From: Candidatus Phytoplasma ziziphi
Lineage (GTDB): Bacteria; Bacillota_I; Bacilli_A; Acholeplasmatales; Acholeplasmataceae
Reading direction: 5' to 3'
Length of the DNA stretch: 64,000 nucleotides
NCBI RefSeq assembly: GCF_003640545.1
Contig: NZ_CP025121.1
Location: 558,001-622,000, forward strand
A program made the translations under genes and the position numbers. Below, piece by piece: positions 56,370-64,000 of the stretch. Within the stretch, counting starts at the first letter, position 1. Each line of letters starts with the position of its first letter. The notes under the pieces are model-generated. The model did no database searches and was not told the DNA's origin. It saw nothing but the letters and a program-made list of their open reading frames with translations.

Positions 56370-57935
56370 ATGAATCATATTGATAACAGTTTCTTGTTTG
56401 TTTTATTTTTTATTTTTGCTGGATTAGTAATTTTTATATATTTTTTGTCTAAAAAAAAAATAAGTGAAAAAATAAGACAAACAGACGAAAGTATTGAAAA
56501 AAAAATATTAAAATCTCAATTACTTTCGGCTCAAATTATTTCAGAAACCGAAAAAAAAATTTCTTTATTAAAAAAAGAAACAGAAAACGATTTAAATCAA
56601 AGAAGAAACATAATTATTAATTTAGAAGAGAAAATTATTCATAAAGAAGAATTATTGGCTTCTAGATTTAAATATCTACATGAAAAAGAAGAATTTTTAT
56701 ATAATAAAGAACAAAAAATAAATATTAATAAAAAATATTTAGAAGAACTACAAAATAAAATCGAAAAAATAATGATACAACAACAAAACAAATTAGAACA
56801 AATTTCTTCTTTGACTCAAATAGAAGCCAGAGAAATTATTTTGAAACAAGTTAAAGAAAATTCTTATCAAGAAATAATAAATTACGAAAGAGAACAAGAA
56901 AAAGAATATAAATTTAAGATCAAAAATAAAGCAAAAAATTTATTAATTTTGACAATGCAAAAATTATCTAGAGACGTTGTTTATGAACATAATATTAGTA
57001 TGATTTTTTTAGAACAAGATAGTTTAAAAGGAAGAATTATCGGCAAAGAAGGACGTAATATAAAAGCTTTTGAAGTTGTTACCGGTGTAGATTTAATAAT
57101 AGATGATAATCCGAATACAGTTATTTTAAGTTGTTTCGATCCTATTAGAAGAGAAATTGCGAAAAGAACTTTAGAAGCTCTAATTATTGATGGGAGAATC
57201 ACTCCTTCAAGTATTGAAAAAACATTTTTAAAAAAATCCGAAGAGATTGATGAGTTTATACAAGAAATAGGCGAAGAAGCAGTTTATGAAGCTAAAATAG
57301 GATTTATTGATGAAGAATTAGTAAAATTATTAGGTAAATTGCATTTTAGAACTAGTTATGGCCAAAATGTTTTAAAACATTCTTTAGAAGTATCTTTTTT
57401 AGCAGGATGTTTAGCTGCGGAAACAGGAGAAAATGAAATTATAGCTAGAAAAGCTGGTCTTTTACATGATATTGGTAAAGCTTTAGATTACCAAACAGAA
57501 GGAAGTCATGTTACAATCGGAGTTGAACTTGCTAAAAAATATAAAGAATCTTTAGAAGTAATAGACGCCATCGCTTCACATCATGAAGATCAAGAATCAA
57601 CCACTTTAATAGCTGTTTTAGTTTCGATCGCGGATACAATTAGTTCTGCTAGACCAGGAGCTAGAAAAGACTCAATTGAGAATTATATTCAAAGAATAAC
57701 TCAATTAGAAAATATTGCTGATAGCGTTGAAGGGGTATCAAAATCTTATGCCATCAGATCTGGCAGAGAAATAAGAGTTATTGTTAAATCTGAAGAAGTT
57801 GATGATTTAAATACTTTTTTAATAGCTAAACAAATTAGAAAAAAAATTCAAAAAAATATTCATTATAATGGTTTTATTCAAATTACTGTTCTTAGAGAGT
57901 TGAGAGTAATTGATATAGCTGAAATCAATAATTAA
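56370..57935 (+). CDS. rny: Ribonuclease Y
   Basis: 521-residue membrane-bound endoribonuclease that starts mRNA decay in Gram-positives. N-terminal membrane helix (about 8-26), long coiled coil (about 30-200), KH domain with IIGKEGRNIKAFEVVTG, and HD domain with LLHDIGKALD and SHHED. Length is normal. ymdB follows within 20 bases, its common neighbour. Probably forms the degradation machinery with PNPase. Confidence 0.96.
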   Translation: MNHIDNSFLFVLFFIFAGLVIFIYFLSKKKISEKIRQTDESIEKKILKSQLLSAQIISETEKKISLLKKETENDLNQRRNIIINLEEKIIHKEELLASRFKYLHEKEEFLYNKEQKININKKYLEELQNKIEKIMIQQQNKLEQISSLTQIEAREIILKQVKENSYQEIINYEREQEKEYKFKIKNKAKNLLILTMQKLSRDVVYEHNISMIFLEQDSLKGRIIGKEGRNIKAFEVVTGVDLIIDDNPNTVILSCFDPIRREIAKRTLEALIIDGRITPSSIEKTFLKKSEEIDEFIQEIGEEAVYEAKIGFIDEELVKLLGKLHFRTSYGQNVLKHSLEVSFLAGCLAAETGENEIIARKAGLLHDIGKALDYQTEGSHVTIGVELAKKYKESLEVIDAIASHHEDQESTTLIAVLVSIADTISSARPGARKDSIENYIQRITQLENIADSVEGVSKSYAIRSGREIRVIVKSEEVDDLNTFLIAKQIRKKIQKNIHYNGFIQITVLRELRVIDIAEINN

Positions 57936-57955
57936 TTAAAGGGGTGCTAAATATT

Positions 57956-58729
57956 ATGAAAATTCTTTTTATTGGTGATATTTGTGGCACGCCAGGTGTT
58001 GATTATTTAATAGAAAAAATAAATTTTTTAAAAAGTAAATATAAATATAATATAATTATTGCGAATGCAGAAAATGTCGATAATGGCAAAGGTTTAGATT
58101 ACGAACATTATAAAGAATTAATTCTTTCCGGAGTTGATATAATAACAATGGGTAATCATACTTTCGACAATAATTCCATTAAGAATTTTATTTCGTCTTC
58201 TAATATTGTTATACCTGTTAATTTAGATAGCGAATGTACTGCTAGTAATGGTTATAAAATAATAAAATATAAAAATAAAAAAATTCTTATAATGAACGCT
58301 TTAGGAAGAGTTTTTATAAATAATGATAATTTATCTTGCCCTTTTGAAAAAATTGAAAATATTTTGAATATTTGTCATAACAAGTATAATTATTCATTTT
58401 TAGATTTTCATGCACAAGTTACTAGTGAAAAAATTGCTTTGGCTCATTATTTTGATGGTAAAATTGATGCTATCGTAGGAACACATACTCATGTTCAAAC
58501 TAATGATGATAAAATATTACCCAAAAAAACACTTTATATTTCAGATGTCGGAATGACTGGACCATATGAAGGGGTAATTGGACAAGATAAAAATATTATT
58601 ATTAATAATTTTATAAATACAAAACATAAAAAAAAGCATAAAATTGCAGAAGGAAAAAGACAATTAAACGGAGTTTTATTAACTTTAGGACATCATAAGC
58701 AAATTACAAAAATAAATTTTAATGAGTAA
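57956..58729 (+). CDS. ymdB: YmdB-type metallophosphoesterase
   Basis: 257 residues from the ATG at 57956, chosen because AAAGGGGTG upstream is then the ribosome-binding site (an in-frame GTG at 57944 lies within it). Di-metal phosphoesterase motifs: GDICGTPG, NAENVDNGKGL, MGNHTFDN, and GTHTHVQTND. B. subtilis YmdB is a cyclic-nucleotide phosphodiesterase affecting RNase Y-linked expression, and the pairing with rny here fits that. Confidence 0.9.
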   Translation: MKILFIGDICGTPGVDYLIEKINFLKSKYKYNIIIANAENVDNGKGLDYEHYKELILSGVDIITMGNHTFDNNSIKNFISSSNIVIPVNLDSECTASNGYKIIKYKNKKILIMNALGRVFINNDNLSCPFEKIENILNICHNKYNYSFLDFHAQVTSEKIALAHYFDGKIDAIVGTHTHVQTNDDKILPKKTLYISDVGMTGPYEGVIGQDKNIIINNFINTKHKKKHKIAEGKRQLNGVLLTLGHHKQITKINFNE

Positions 58730-58789
58730 TTTTTTATAATTTACAATATATAAATTTATTTATTAAAATTTTATTTAGAATGGATTTAT

Positions 58790-59686
58790 ATGAAAAAAGT
58801 AATAGTTATTTCTGGGCCAACAGCATCCGGAAAAACTAGTTTGTCTATTGAATTAGCTCTTTTTTTTGAAGGGGAAATTATTAATGCAGATTCGGTTCAA
58901 ATTTATAAAAAATTTGATATTGGTTCAGCTAAAATAAATATTGAAGAAACTAAACAAATAAAACATCATTTATTGAGTAAAGTTGAACCTGAAGAATCTT
59001 ATAACATTTATAATTTTCAAAAAGATGTTAGAGAATTAATACCTCAAATAAAAACTCCTTTTATAGTTGGCGGAAGTGGCCTTTATATTAAAGCATCTCT
59101 TTTTGATTATGAATTATTTTCTGAAGATGAATTTTTAAATCATAAGATGAATATAGATAATTTAGAAATACAACAAATGTTGGAAATAATTAAAAAAAAA
59201 GATCCTAAATTAATTATAGATGAAAAAAATCCACGTCGTATTTTAAGCGCTTATAAACAAATTATTCAAAATAATTTAAGATCTGACAAGAAAAAAAAAG
59301 ATATTCCTTTATTCGATATTTTATTTTTTTATCTAGATATACCAAAAAATATTTTAAAAGAAAGGTTAATATCTAGATTAGAAGAAATGTTAAAAAAAGG
59401 TTTTATTCAAGAAGTAAAATATCTTATCCAAAATCATCCAAAAGCAAATTTTAATATTATAGGATATCGCGAAATAAAAGCTTTTTTAGAAAAAAAAATA
59501 AGTTTTAACGAAGCTAAAGATTTAATTATTCGGAATTCTTTAAAATATGCCAAAAGACAAAAAACATGGTTTAAAAACCAAATTCAATTTTTACAAATTA
59601 TAAATCCTTTAGATGAAAATTGGAAAGAAAAAATATTTTATATAATAAAAAATTTTTTAAAAAAGGAACCGAAAGATAATGATTAA
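58790..59686 (+). CDS. miaA: tRNA dimethylallyltransferase MiaA
   Basis: 298 residues. P-loop GPTASGKT (8-15), DSVQIYK, GGSGLYIKA, and the C-terminal IIGYREIKAFL and RQKTWFKNQ stretches. Adds i6A at A37 of UNN-decoding tRNAs. Overlaps efp by 8 bases. Confidence 0.95.
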   Translation: MKKVIVISGPTASGKTSLSIELALFFEGEIINADSVQIYKKFDIGSAKINIEETKQIKHHLLSKVEPEESYNIYNFQKDVRELIPQIKTPFIVGGSGLYIKASLFDYELFSEDEFLNHKMNIDNLEIQQMLEIIKKKDPKLIIDEKNPRRILSAYKQIIQNNLRSDKKKKDIPLFDILFFYLDIPKNILKERLISRLEEMLKKGFIQEVKYLIQNHPKANFNIIGYREIKAFLEKKISFNEAKDLIIRNSLKYAKRQKTWFKNQIQFLQIINPLDENWKEKIFYIIKNFLKKEPKDND

Positions 59687-60245
59687 TACTAATGATTTTA
59701 AAATAGGTCAAACTATTAAATTAAATAATAATGTTTATCAAATTGTAGATTTTTTACATGTTAAACCTGGTAAAGGCGCCGCTTTTGTAAGAAGCAAATT
59801 AAAAAATTTAAAAAATGGTTATATTATTGAACATATTTTTAATGCAGGGGTGAAAATTACTAGAGCGTTAGTTAATAAAAAAAAATTGCAATTTTCTTAC
59901 ATTTTAAATGATAAATATATTTTCTTAGATCCAGATAATTATGAAGAATTTGAAATATCTAAAGATAAACTGGAAAATATCATTAAATATTTAAAAGAAT
60001 CTATGTTAGTAGAATTTATGTTCGATGAGGAAGAAGAGATTTTATGTGTTACTATTCCTGATAAAATTTCTTTAAAAATAATTCAAACAGATTCTTTGAC
60101 AACGTCTAATAATGCTCGTAAAACAACTTCATTTAAAGACGCTGTTTTAGAAACAGGTTTGATTATTAAAGTCCCTATTTTTATTGAACAAGGAGAAGAA
60201 ATTATTATCAATACAGAAACGGGGTTATATATATCGAGAAAATAA
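59679..60245 (+). CDS. efp: Elongation factor P
   Basis: 188 residues. KOW-like domain I with the loop KPGKGAAF carrying Lys32 at the tip, where E. coli EF-P is modified, then OB domains II and III (TGLIIKVPIFIEQGEEI). Helps ribosomes through proline runs. No modification enzyme gene adjoins it. The start lies within the miaA 3' end, with AAGGAACCGAAAG upstream, implying coupling. Confidence 0.96.
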   Translation: MINTNDFKIGQTIKLNNNVYQIVDFLHVKPGKGAAFVRSKLKNLKNGYIIEHIFNAGVKITRALVNKKKLQFSYILNDKYIFLDPDNYEEFEISKDKLENIIKYLKESMLVEFMFDEEEEILCVTIPDKISLKIIQTDSLTTSNNARKTTSFKDAVLETGLIIKVPIFIEQGEEIIINTETGLYISRK

Positions 60246-60526
60246 TAATTAGAAAACGACATATTTCCAAAAAATAATAAATTTTTTTTATTTTAGATAT
60301 TTACATTTTTGTTTTTTCTCTTAAAAAAAGAATAAAAATTTTAATTATTTTAAAAATATTAAAATAAATGTAATTGATGAGTATGTTTTCAAAACAATAT
60401 TTTAAATAAAAATTATGTTACAATTCATAAGTATAAATAATTTAAAAATAATATATTATTTTAGAATTTTAAAAATAATTATTAAAATAATTAATTAGAA
60501 TTTTTAATATAAAAAATTAAAATTAT

Positions 60527-60556
60527 AGAAATAATTAAAAAAATTATTTCTGTTTT
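60527..60556 (+). terminator. Possible terminator
   Basis: AGAAATAATT and AATTATTTCT form a 10-bp stem followed by GTTTTTA. It is 280 bases after efp, so its transcript is uncertain. Confidence 0.45.
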
Positions 60557-60586
60557 TATAATTATTTAATATTAAATATTTAAAGC

Positions 60587-60621
60587 TTTATCATATCATT
60601 TTTTATTTGTGATTTGATAAA
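60587..60621 (+). promoter_or_regulatory. Imperfect inverted repeat in the gtfA leader
   Basis: TTTATCATATCA and TGATTTGATAAA match except for one position, 45 bases before the start codon. It could be an operator or a leader hairpin; neither is proven. Confidence 0.35.
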
Positions 60622-60666
60622 TAATTATAAAATCAAAAGTTTAATTATAAAAAAGGGTCATAATCA

Positions 60667-62130
60667 ATGAAAATTAAAAATAAAGCAATGTTAATAACTT
60701 ATCCTGATTCATTAGGAAAAAATCTTAAAGATTTAATTAAAGTTTTAAAAGAAGATTTTGGAGATTCTATTGGCGGAATTCACATATTACCTTTTTTTCC
60801 GTCAACAAGCGATCGTGGTTTTTCTCCATCAGGATATGATAATGTCGATTCAGCTTTCGGAAATCGGAAAGATATTGAAAATTTAAGCGAAAAATATTAT
60901 TTAATGTTCGATTTCATGATTAATCATATTTCTCGTGAATCTGTAATGTATAAAGATTTTCAAGAAAATCATGATAATTCTAAATATAATAATTTTTTTA
61001 TTCGTTGGGAAAAATTTTGGGCTCAAAAAGAAGACAAAAAACCTACTCCTGAAGATATTGATTTAATTTATAAAAGAAAAAATAAAGCGCCTATACATTC
61101 TATTACTTTTAAAGATGGCACAGAAGAAAAACTTTGGAATACTTTCGGAGAAGATCAAATTGATATTAATATAAGCGATGTTGTAGCTAAACAATTTATT
61201 AAAAAAACTTTAGTAGATATGGCTTCGCATGGCGCTAGTTTAATTCGTTTAGACGCGTTTGCTTACGCTTGTAAAAAAATAAATACTAATTGTTTTTTTG
61301 TCGAACCTGAAATTTGGAATCTTTTAAAAGAAGTAGATAATATTTTAAAACCTTTAGAAGTCGAAATTTTACCAGAAATTCATGAACATTATACTATTTC
61401 TGATAAAATTAGCAAACATGGATACTTTATTTATGATTTTGTTTTACCATTGGTAATGCTTTATACATTATATTCAGGAAAAGTTAAAACTTTAGCTGAT
61501 TGGTTAAGAAGATCACCGATGAAGCAATTTACTACTTTAGATGTTCATGATGGCATCGGAGTGGTTGACGCTCGTGGTATTTTAACAGATGAAGAAATCG
61601 ATTATACTTCTGAAAAATTATACAAAATAGGAGCGAATGTTAAAAAAATTTATTCTTCAGATTCCTATAATAATTTAGATATTTATCAAATTAATACAAC
61701 TTATTATTCTGCTTTAGGTAATGATGACGATGCTTATTTATTAGCGCGTGCTTTCCAAATATTTGCTCCAGGAATTCCACAAATTTATTATGTAGGTTTG
61801 TTAGCAGGAGAAAATGATATTAAATTATTAGAATCTTCGAAAGAAGGAAGAAATATTAATCGTCATTATTATTCTTTAGAAGAAATTAAATCACAAGTTC
61901 AACGTCCTGTTGTTAAAAATCTTTTAAAATTATTATCATGGAGAAACGAATGCCCCGCTTTTGATTTAGATGGGGAAATAATTATCGAAACAGATTCACA
62001 AGAAAATAAAATTAAAATAATACGTAAAAATAAATTAGGAACAAGCATAGCTTGCTTAACAGCTGATGCCAAAAACAAAACATTTGTTATTACAGAAAAT
62101 GACCAAAAAATATTAGATAATTTAAAATAA
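60667..62130 (+). CDS. gtfA: Sucrose phosphorylase
   Basis: 487-residue GH13 (subfamily 18 type) enzyme splitting sucrose with phosphate into glucose-1-phosphate and fructose. Start [25 protein letters not shown], nucleophile Asp196 in RLDAFAY, acid/base Glu237 in LPEIHEHY, and stabilising Asp295 in DVHDGIGVV. Full length and apparently active; the gene has been reported as truncated in some phytoplasmas. It fits life in sucrose-rich phloem sap. GTTGTA-type promoter not identified; AAAAGGGTC lies just upstream of the ATG. Stands alone. Confidence 0.95.
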   Translation: MKIKNKAMLITYPDSLGKNLKDLIKVLKEDFGDSIGGIHILPFFPSTSDRGFSPSGYDNVDSAFGNRKDIENLSEKYYLMFDFMINHISRESVMYKDFQENHDNSKYNNFFIRWEKFWAQKEDKKPTPEDIDLIYKRKNKAPIHSITFKDGTEEKLWNTFGEDQIDINISDVVAKQFIKKTLVDMASHGASLIRLDAFAYACKKINTNCFFVEPEIWNLLKEVDNILKPLEVEILPEIHEHYTISDKISKHGYFIYDFVLPLVMLYTLYSGKVKTLADWLRRSPMKQFTTLDVHDGIGVVDARGILTDEEIDYTSEKLYKIGANVKKIYSSDSYNNLDIYQINTTYYSALGNDDDAYLLARAFQIFAPGIPQIYYVGLLAGENDIKLLESSKEGRNINRHYYSLEEIKSQVQRPVVKNLLKLLSWRNECPAFDLDGEIIIETDSQENKIKIIRKNKLGTSIACLTADAKNKTFVITENDQKILDNLK

Positions 62131-62786
62131 AAAATTATTTATTATTGTTAATATTTTTATTATTATCCTGGTAAACTTGAAATTACAATTTAAAAAAAGC
62201 TAAACATGAAATTAAATTCGAAAATTAAGTTTGTGTTTTTTATGGATAAACTCGGAATATATAATTTAAATTATAACATAACAAAATATTTATTGATTTT
62301 TAAAAAAAAATTAATGAATATTTTTTTTATATAAAAATAAAAAAAGATTTAATAATGAGAATAAGATAATAATAAAGAGACAAAAGATATGTTAATGATT
62401 GAAACAAAGTTTCTAATTAACAATTAAAAAATGAATTCTCAATTTTTAAATTAAAATCAAATGATAAAAACAGAAGTTGTCGGCTTTATATATAAAAATG
62501 TTGATTATATAAAAAAATACGTTTGTTATTTTTTGGATTTTTGTAAAGAATACAATGAAGATAAATAAAATACAAAAAAGATAAAAAAATGATTTTAAAA
62601 AAAATTTTATTTTATCAAAGTAGACAATTAGTAAATATATTATTTTTATTATCATATTTTAATTCTTTTTATCCTCCCTTATAAAATACAATTATGGGTC
62701 CGAAAATATAAAAATTATTTTTGTTAATTTAATTAATTTAATAATTTTTTAAAAATGTTTTATTTTTATTTTAAAATAAATTTTTA
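62131..62786. other. Gene-poor stretch between gtfA and the last gene
   Basis: No supported gene. A 69-codon hydrophobic minus-strand frame (62655-62446) has a GGGAGGA about 17 bases before its ATG, too far for normal use, and its residue content is what random A+T DNA gives. At 62195-62260 AAAAAGCTAAA and ATGGATAAACTCGGAA resemble pieces of the group II intron near 55360 and 55548, a possible faint relic. Confidence 0.4.
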
Positions 62787-63734
62787 TTATCTTTTTAAAA
62801 TATTTTTGAAAAAAATCTTACTTTTCTTTCTTTCTTCTTTATAACCTGTACTATAACTTGGTGTACCATATGATGAACCTGTGCTATGATCAGAACTACT
62901 ATTATTATTTGGTTTTTCATTATAATTAGATAAATGTTCTAAAAAATTGTAAACTTCAGTCCCCTTAAATAATCTTTTCATAACATTTTGTTTGAAAGGG
63001 AAAGGGTACCAAAAACCTCCAAAAGATAAAGCTACAAGACCACAACCTATATAAACTAATATTAAATGTATCTTTTCTTTATTTAAGATTTCTTTTTTCA
63101 TAAATAAAATTCCTAATACACAAGGGATTAAAAGTAAAAATCTTGAATAAAGTTGTAGTATATTGAAAATTATGTCTGATGTTTTATTACCCATTCCTAA
63201 AGAGCCAATACCTTTCCATTTTATACTTTCATGAATAAAAATATCTAATATTAATGTCTTACTTATTATATAAATTAAAGGATAACAAACAATGACAAAT
63301 ATTTTTTTCTTAGAAGGTGGCACATCTTTTGCTAAACATAAATAATAAAATATAAATAAAAAAGGTAAAATCAGAATCAACAAACGATATAAATACGAAA
63401 AAGGGTTGGTTCTATTATAAAATAAATCGTTATTAGTTGCAATTGCTGGTGAATGTTTTATATAACTCATACAACCTGTAATTAAAGTTATTAAATTCAC
63501 CCAAGAATGAATTTTATTATTTTTAAATTTAGTTATATGAATGAAAAAAGTAATAAAACATAAAAAAACGAATATACAAATGTAATCAAATAAAAATTTA
63601 GATACTAAACCATCACAATTAATACTTGATACAATTAAAATTACGCCAACAAAACCAGACATAAAAAAACTACCTATAAAAAAAATTAATTCCGAAATTT
63701 TCTTAAAATCTAATTTACTTGAATTTGGCTTCAT
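62787..63734 (-). CDS. Multi-pass membrane protein with Ser-rich tail, unknown
   Basis: 315 residues from the ATG at 63734, preferred over the upstream frame start (63794) because AAGGAG lies 9 bases before it. About seven membrane helices (first around 16-38, last ending near the FGGFWYPF segment) and a cytosolic or external tail rich in Ser, Asn, Gly and Tyr (NNNSSSDHSTGSSYGTPSY), ending basic. No family recognised. The Ser-rich tail is unusual in this Lys/Ile-dominated proteome. Confidence 0.65.
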   Translation of the reverse strand: MKPNSSKLDFKKISELIFFIGSFFMSGFVGVILIVSSINCDGLVSKFLFDYICIFVFLCFITFFIHITKFKNNKIHSWVNLITLITGCMSYIKHSPAIATNNDLFYNRTNPFSYLYRLLILILPFLFIFYYLCLAKDVPPSKKKIFVIVCYPLIYIISKTLILDIFIHESIKWKGIGSLGMGNKTSDIIFNILQLYSRFLLLIPCVLGILFMKKEILNKEKIHLILVYIGCGLVALSFGGFWYPFPFKQNVMKRLFKGTEVYNFLEHLSNYNEKPNNNSSSDHSTGSSYGTPSYSTGYKEERKKSKIFFKNILKR

Positions 63735-64000
63735 ATTTTTTAACTCCTTAAATGTATAATTTGAATATATTTGTCGAAATAAATTGAAATACAAAACGAT
63801 TATTATTAAAATTTTTTTAAAATTACATCATTATTAATAAATAAATACGAATTTAATTAAAAAATAAAAAAACTGTAATTCAAATGTAATTATAAAATAA
63901 AAAAAATTTTAACAACTTTTACATACATTATAATTATTTTGCTTTTTTCATTAATTTTATAAATTTATTTTAATATCTTTATTTATTTTTTGAAAGATAT
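63735..64000. other. Intergenic window edge
   Basis: Upstream region of the last minus-strand gene; A+T-rich, nothing else recognised. Confidence 0.5.

Larger units (their letters stand above)
60246..60666. other. Gene-free stretch between efp and gtfA
   Basis: Contains two hairpins listed separately (60527-60556 and 60587-60621). No other gene or repeat is visible. Confidence 0.5.

Noticed and set aside
62446-62655. 69-codon hydrophobic minus-strand frame
   Set aside because: Composition is that of random A+T DNA and the GGGAGGA is about 17 bases from the ATG; conservation would be needed.

Overview
This window looks like part of a phytoplasma chromosome (Mollicutes, Acholeplasmatales: wall-less, phloem-living, insect-transmitted). 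The DNA is extremely A+T-rich outside the rRNA genes, and UGA is a stop codon (for example pth and the small membrane protein at 16474), unlike in Mycoplasma. One small secreted protein has a leader of the sequence-variable-mosaic (SVM) effector type. The rRNA operon has tRNA-Ile in the 16S-23S spacer and tRNA-Val/tRNA-Asn after 5S. Genes typical of the group are present: several FtsH/AAA+ genes, metNQI, pyk, tpiA, an LDH/MDH-family enzyme and an intact sucrose phosphorylase. The exact 16Sr group was not determined.

Layout. 0.2-5 kb: an ftsH-type protease and a large AAA+ ATPase with eleven 30-residue tandem repeats form one minus-strand operon; behind its promoter side lies a domain-V-like relic of a group II intron. 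5.4-7.3 kb: an LDH/MDH-family dehydrogenase and a putative SVM effector. 7.6-11.2 kb: minus-strand operon xre regulator-tpiA-uvrD/pcrA. 11.4-16.1 kb: a 1001-residue coiled-coil protein divergent from ruvAB. 16.5-21.8 kb: accessory stretch with a small membrane protein, a poly-Asp/Glu protein, an orphan solute-binding protein, the tmRNA gene and a frameshifted membrane-anchored coiled-coil protein. 21.8-30 kb: pyk, a BI-1 family protein, rpsP-trmD-rplS, tyrS, sufU and metNQI. 30-32.5 kb: an orphan JetA-like (Wadjet kleisin) gene and a secreted YD-repeat-like protein. 32.8-39.8 kb: engB, valS, a P-type ATPase and pth. 39.7-44.9 kb: the rRNA operon. 45-52.3 kb: pnp, a CorC/HlyC-type membrane protein, a second P-type ATPase, tRNA-Ser and tRNA-Leu. 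52.4-54.2 kb: a second ftsH. 54.7-55.9 kb: a small gene split by an ORF-less group II intron. 56.4-60.2 kb: rny-ymdB-miaA-efp. 60.7-62.1 kb: gtfA. 62.8-63.7 kb: a multi-pass membrane protein.

How it fits together. The core genes cover translation (rRNA, tRNAs, TyrRS, ValRS, S16, L19, EF-P, MiaA, TrmD, EngB, Pth, tmRNA), RNA decay (RNase Y, PNPase), repair (RuvAB, UvrD) and a reduced carbon economy (sucrose phosphorolysis, TpiA, pyruvate kinase, LDH/MDH-like enzyme). Uptake is represented by the methionine-type ABC importer and two cation ATPases. The surface and host-facing set is the least known part: the repeat-bearing AAA+ ATPase, two FtsH paralogues, the SVM protein, the YD-repeat-like secreted protein and the anchored coiled-coil protein.

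Most notable: (1) a gene interrupted by a degenerate group II intron with recognisable 5' end, domain V and domain VI; (2) a JetA-like kleisin with none of its Wadjet partners nearby; (3) a very A+T-rich 502-nt tmRNA whose CCA end lies inside a perfect 25-bp hairpin; (4) the AAA+ ATPase repeat array; (5) an A9 tract that switches the C-terminus of a surface coiled-coil protein. All calls come from reading the sequence; no database search was run.
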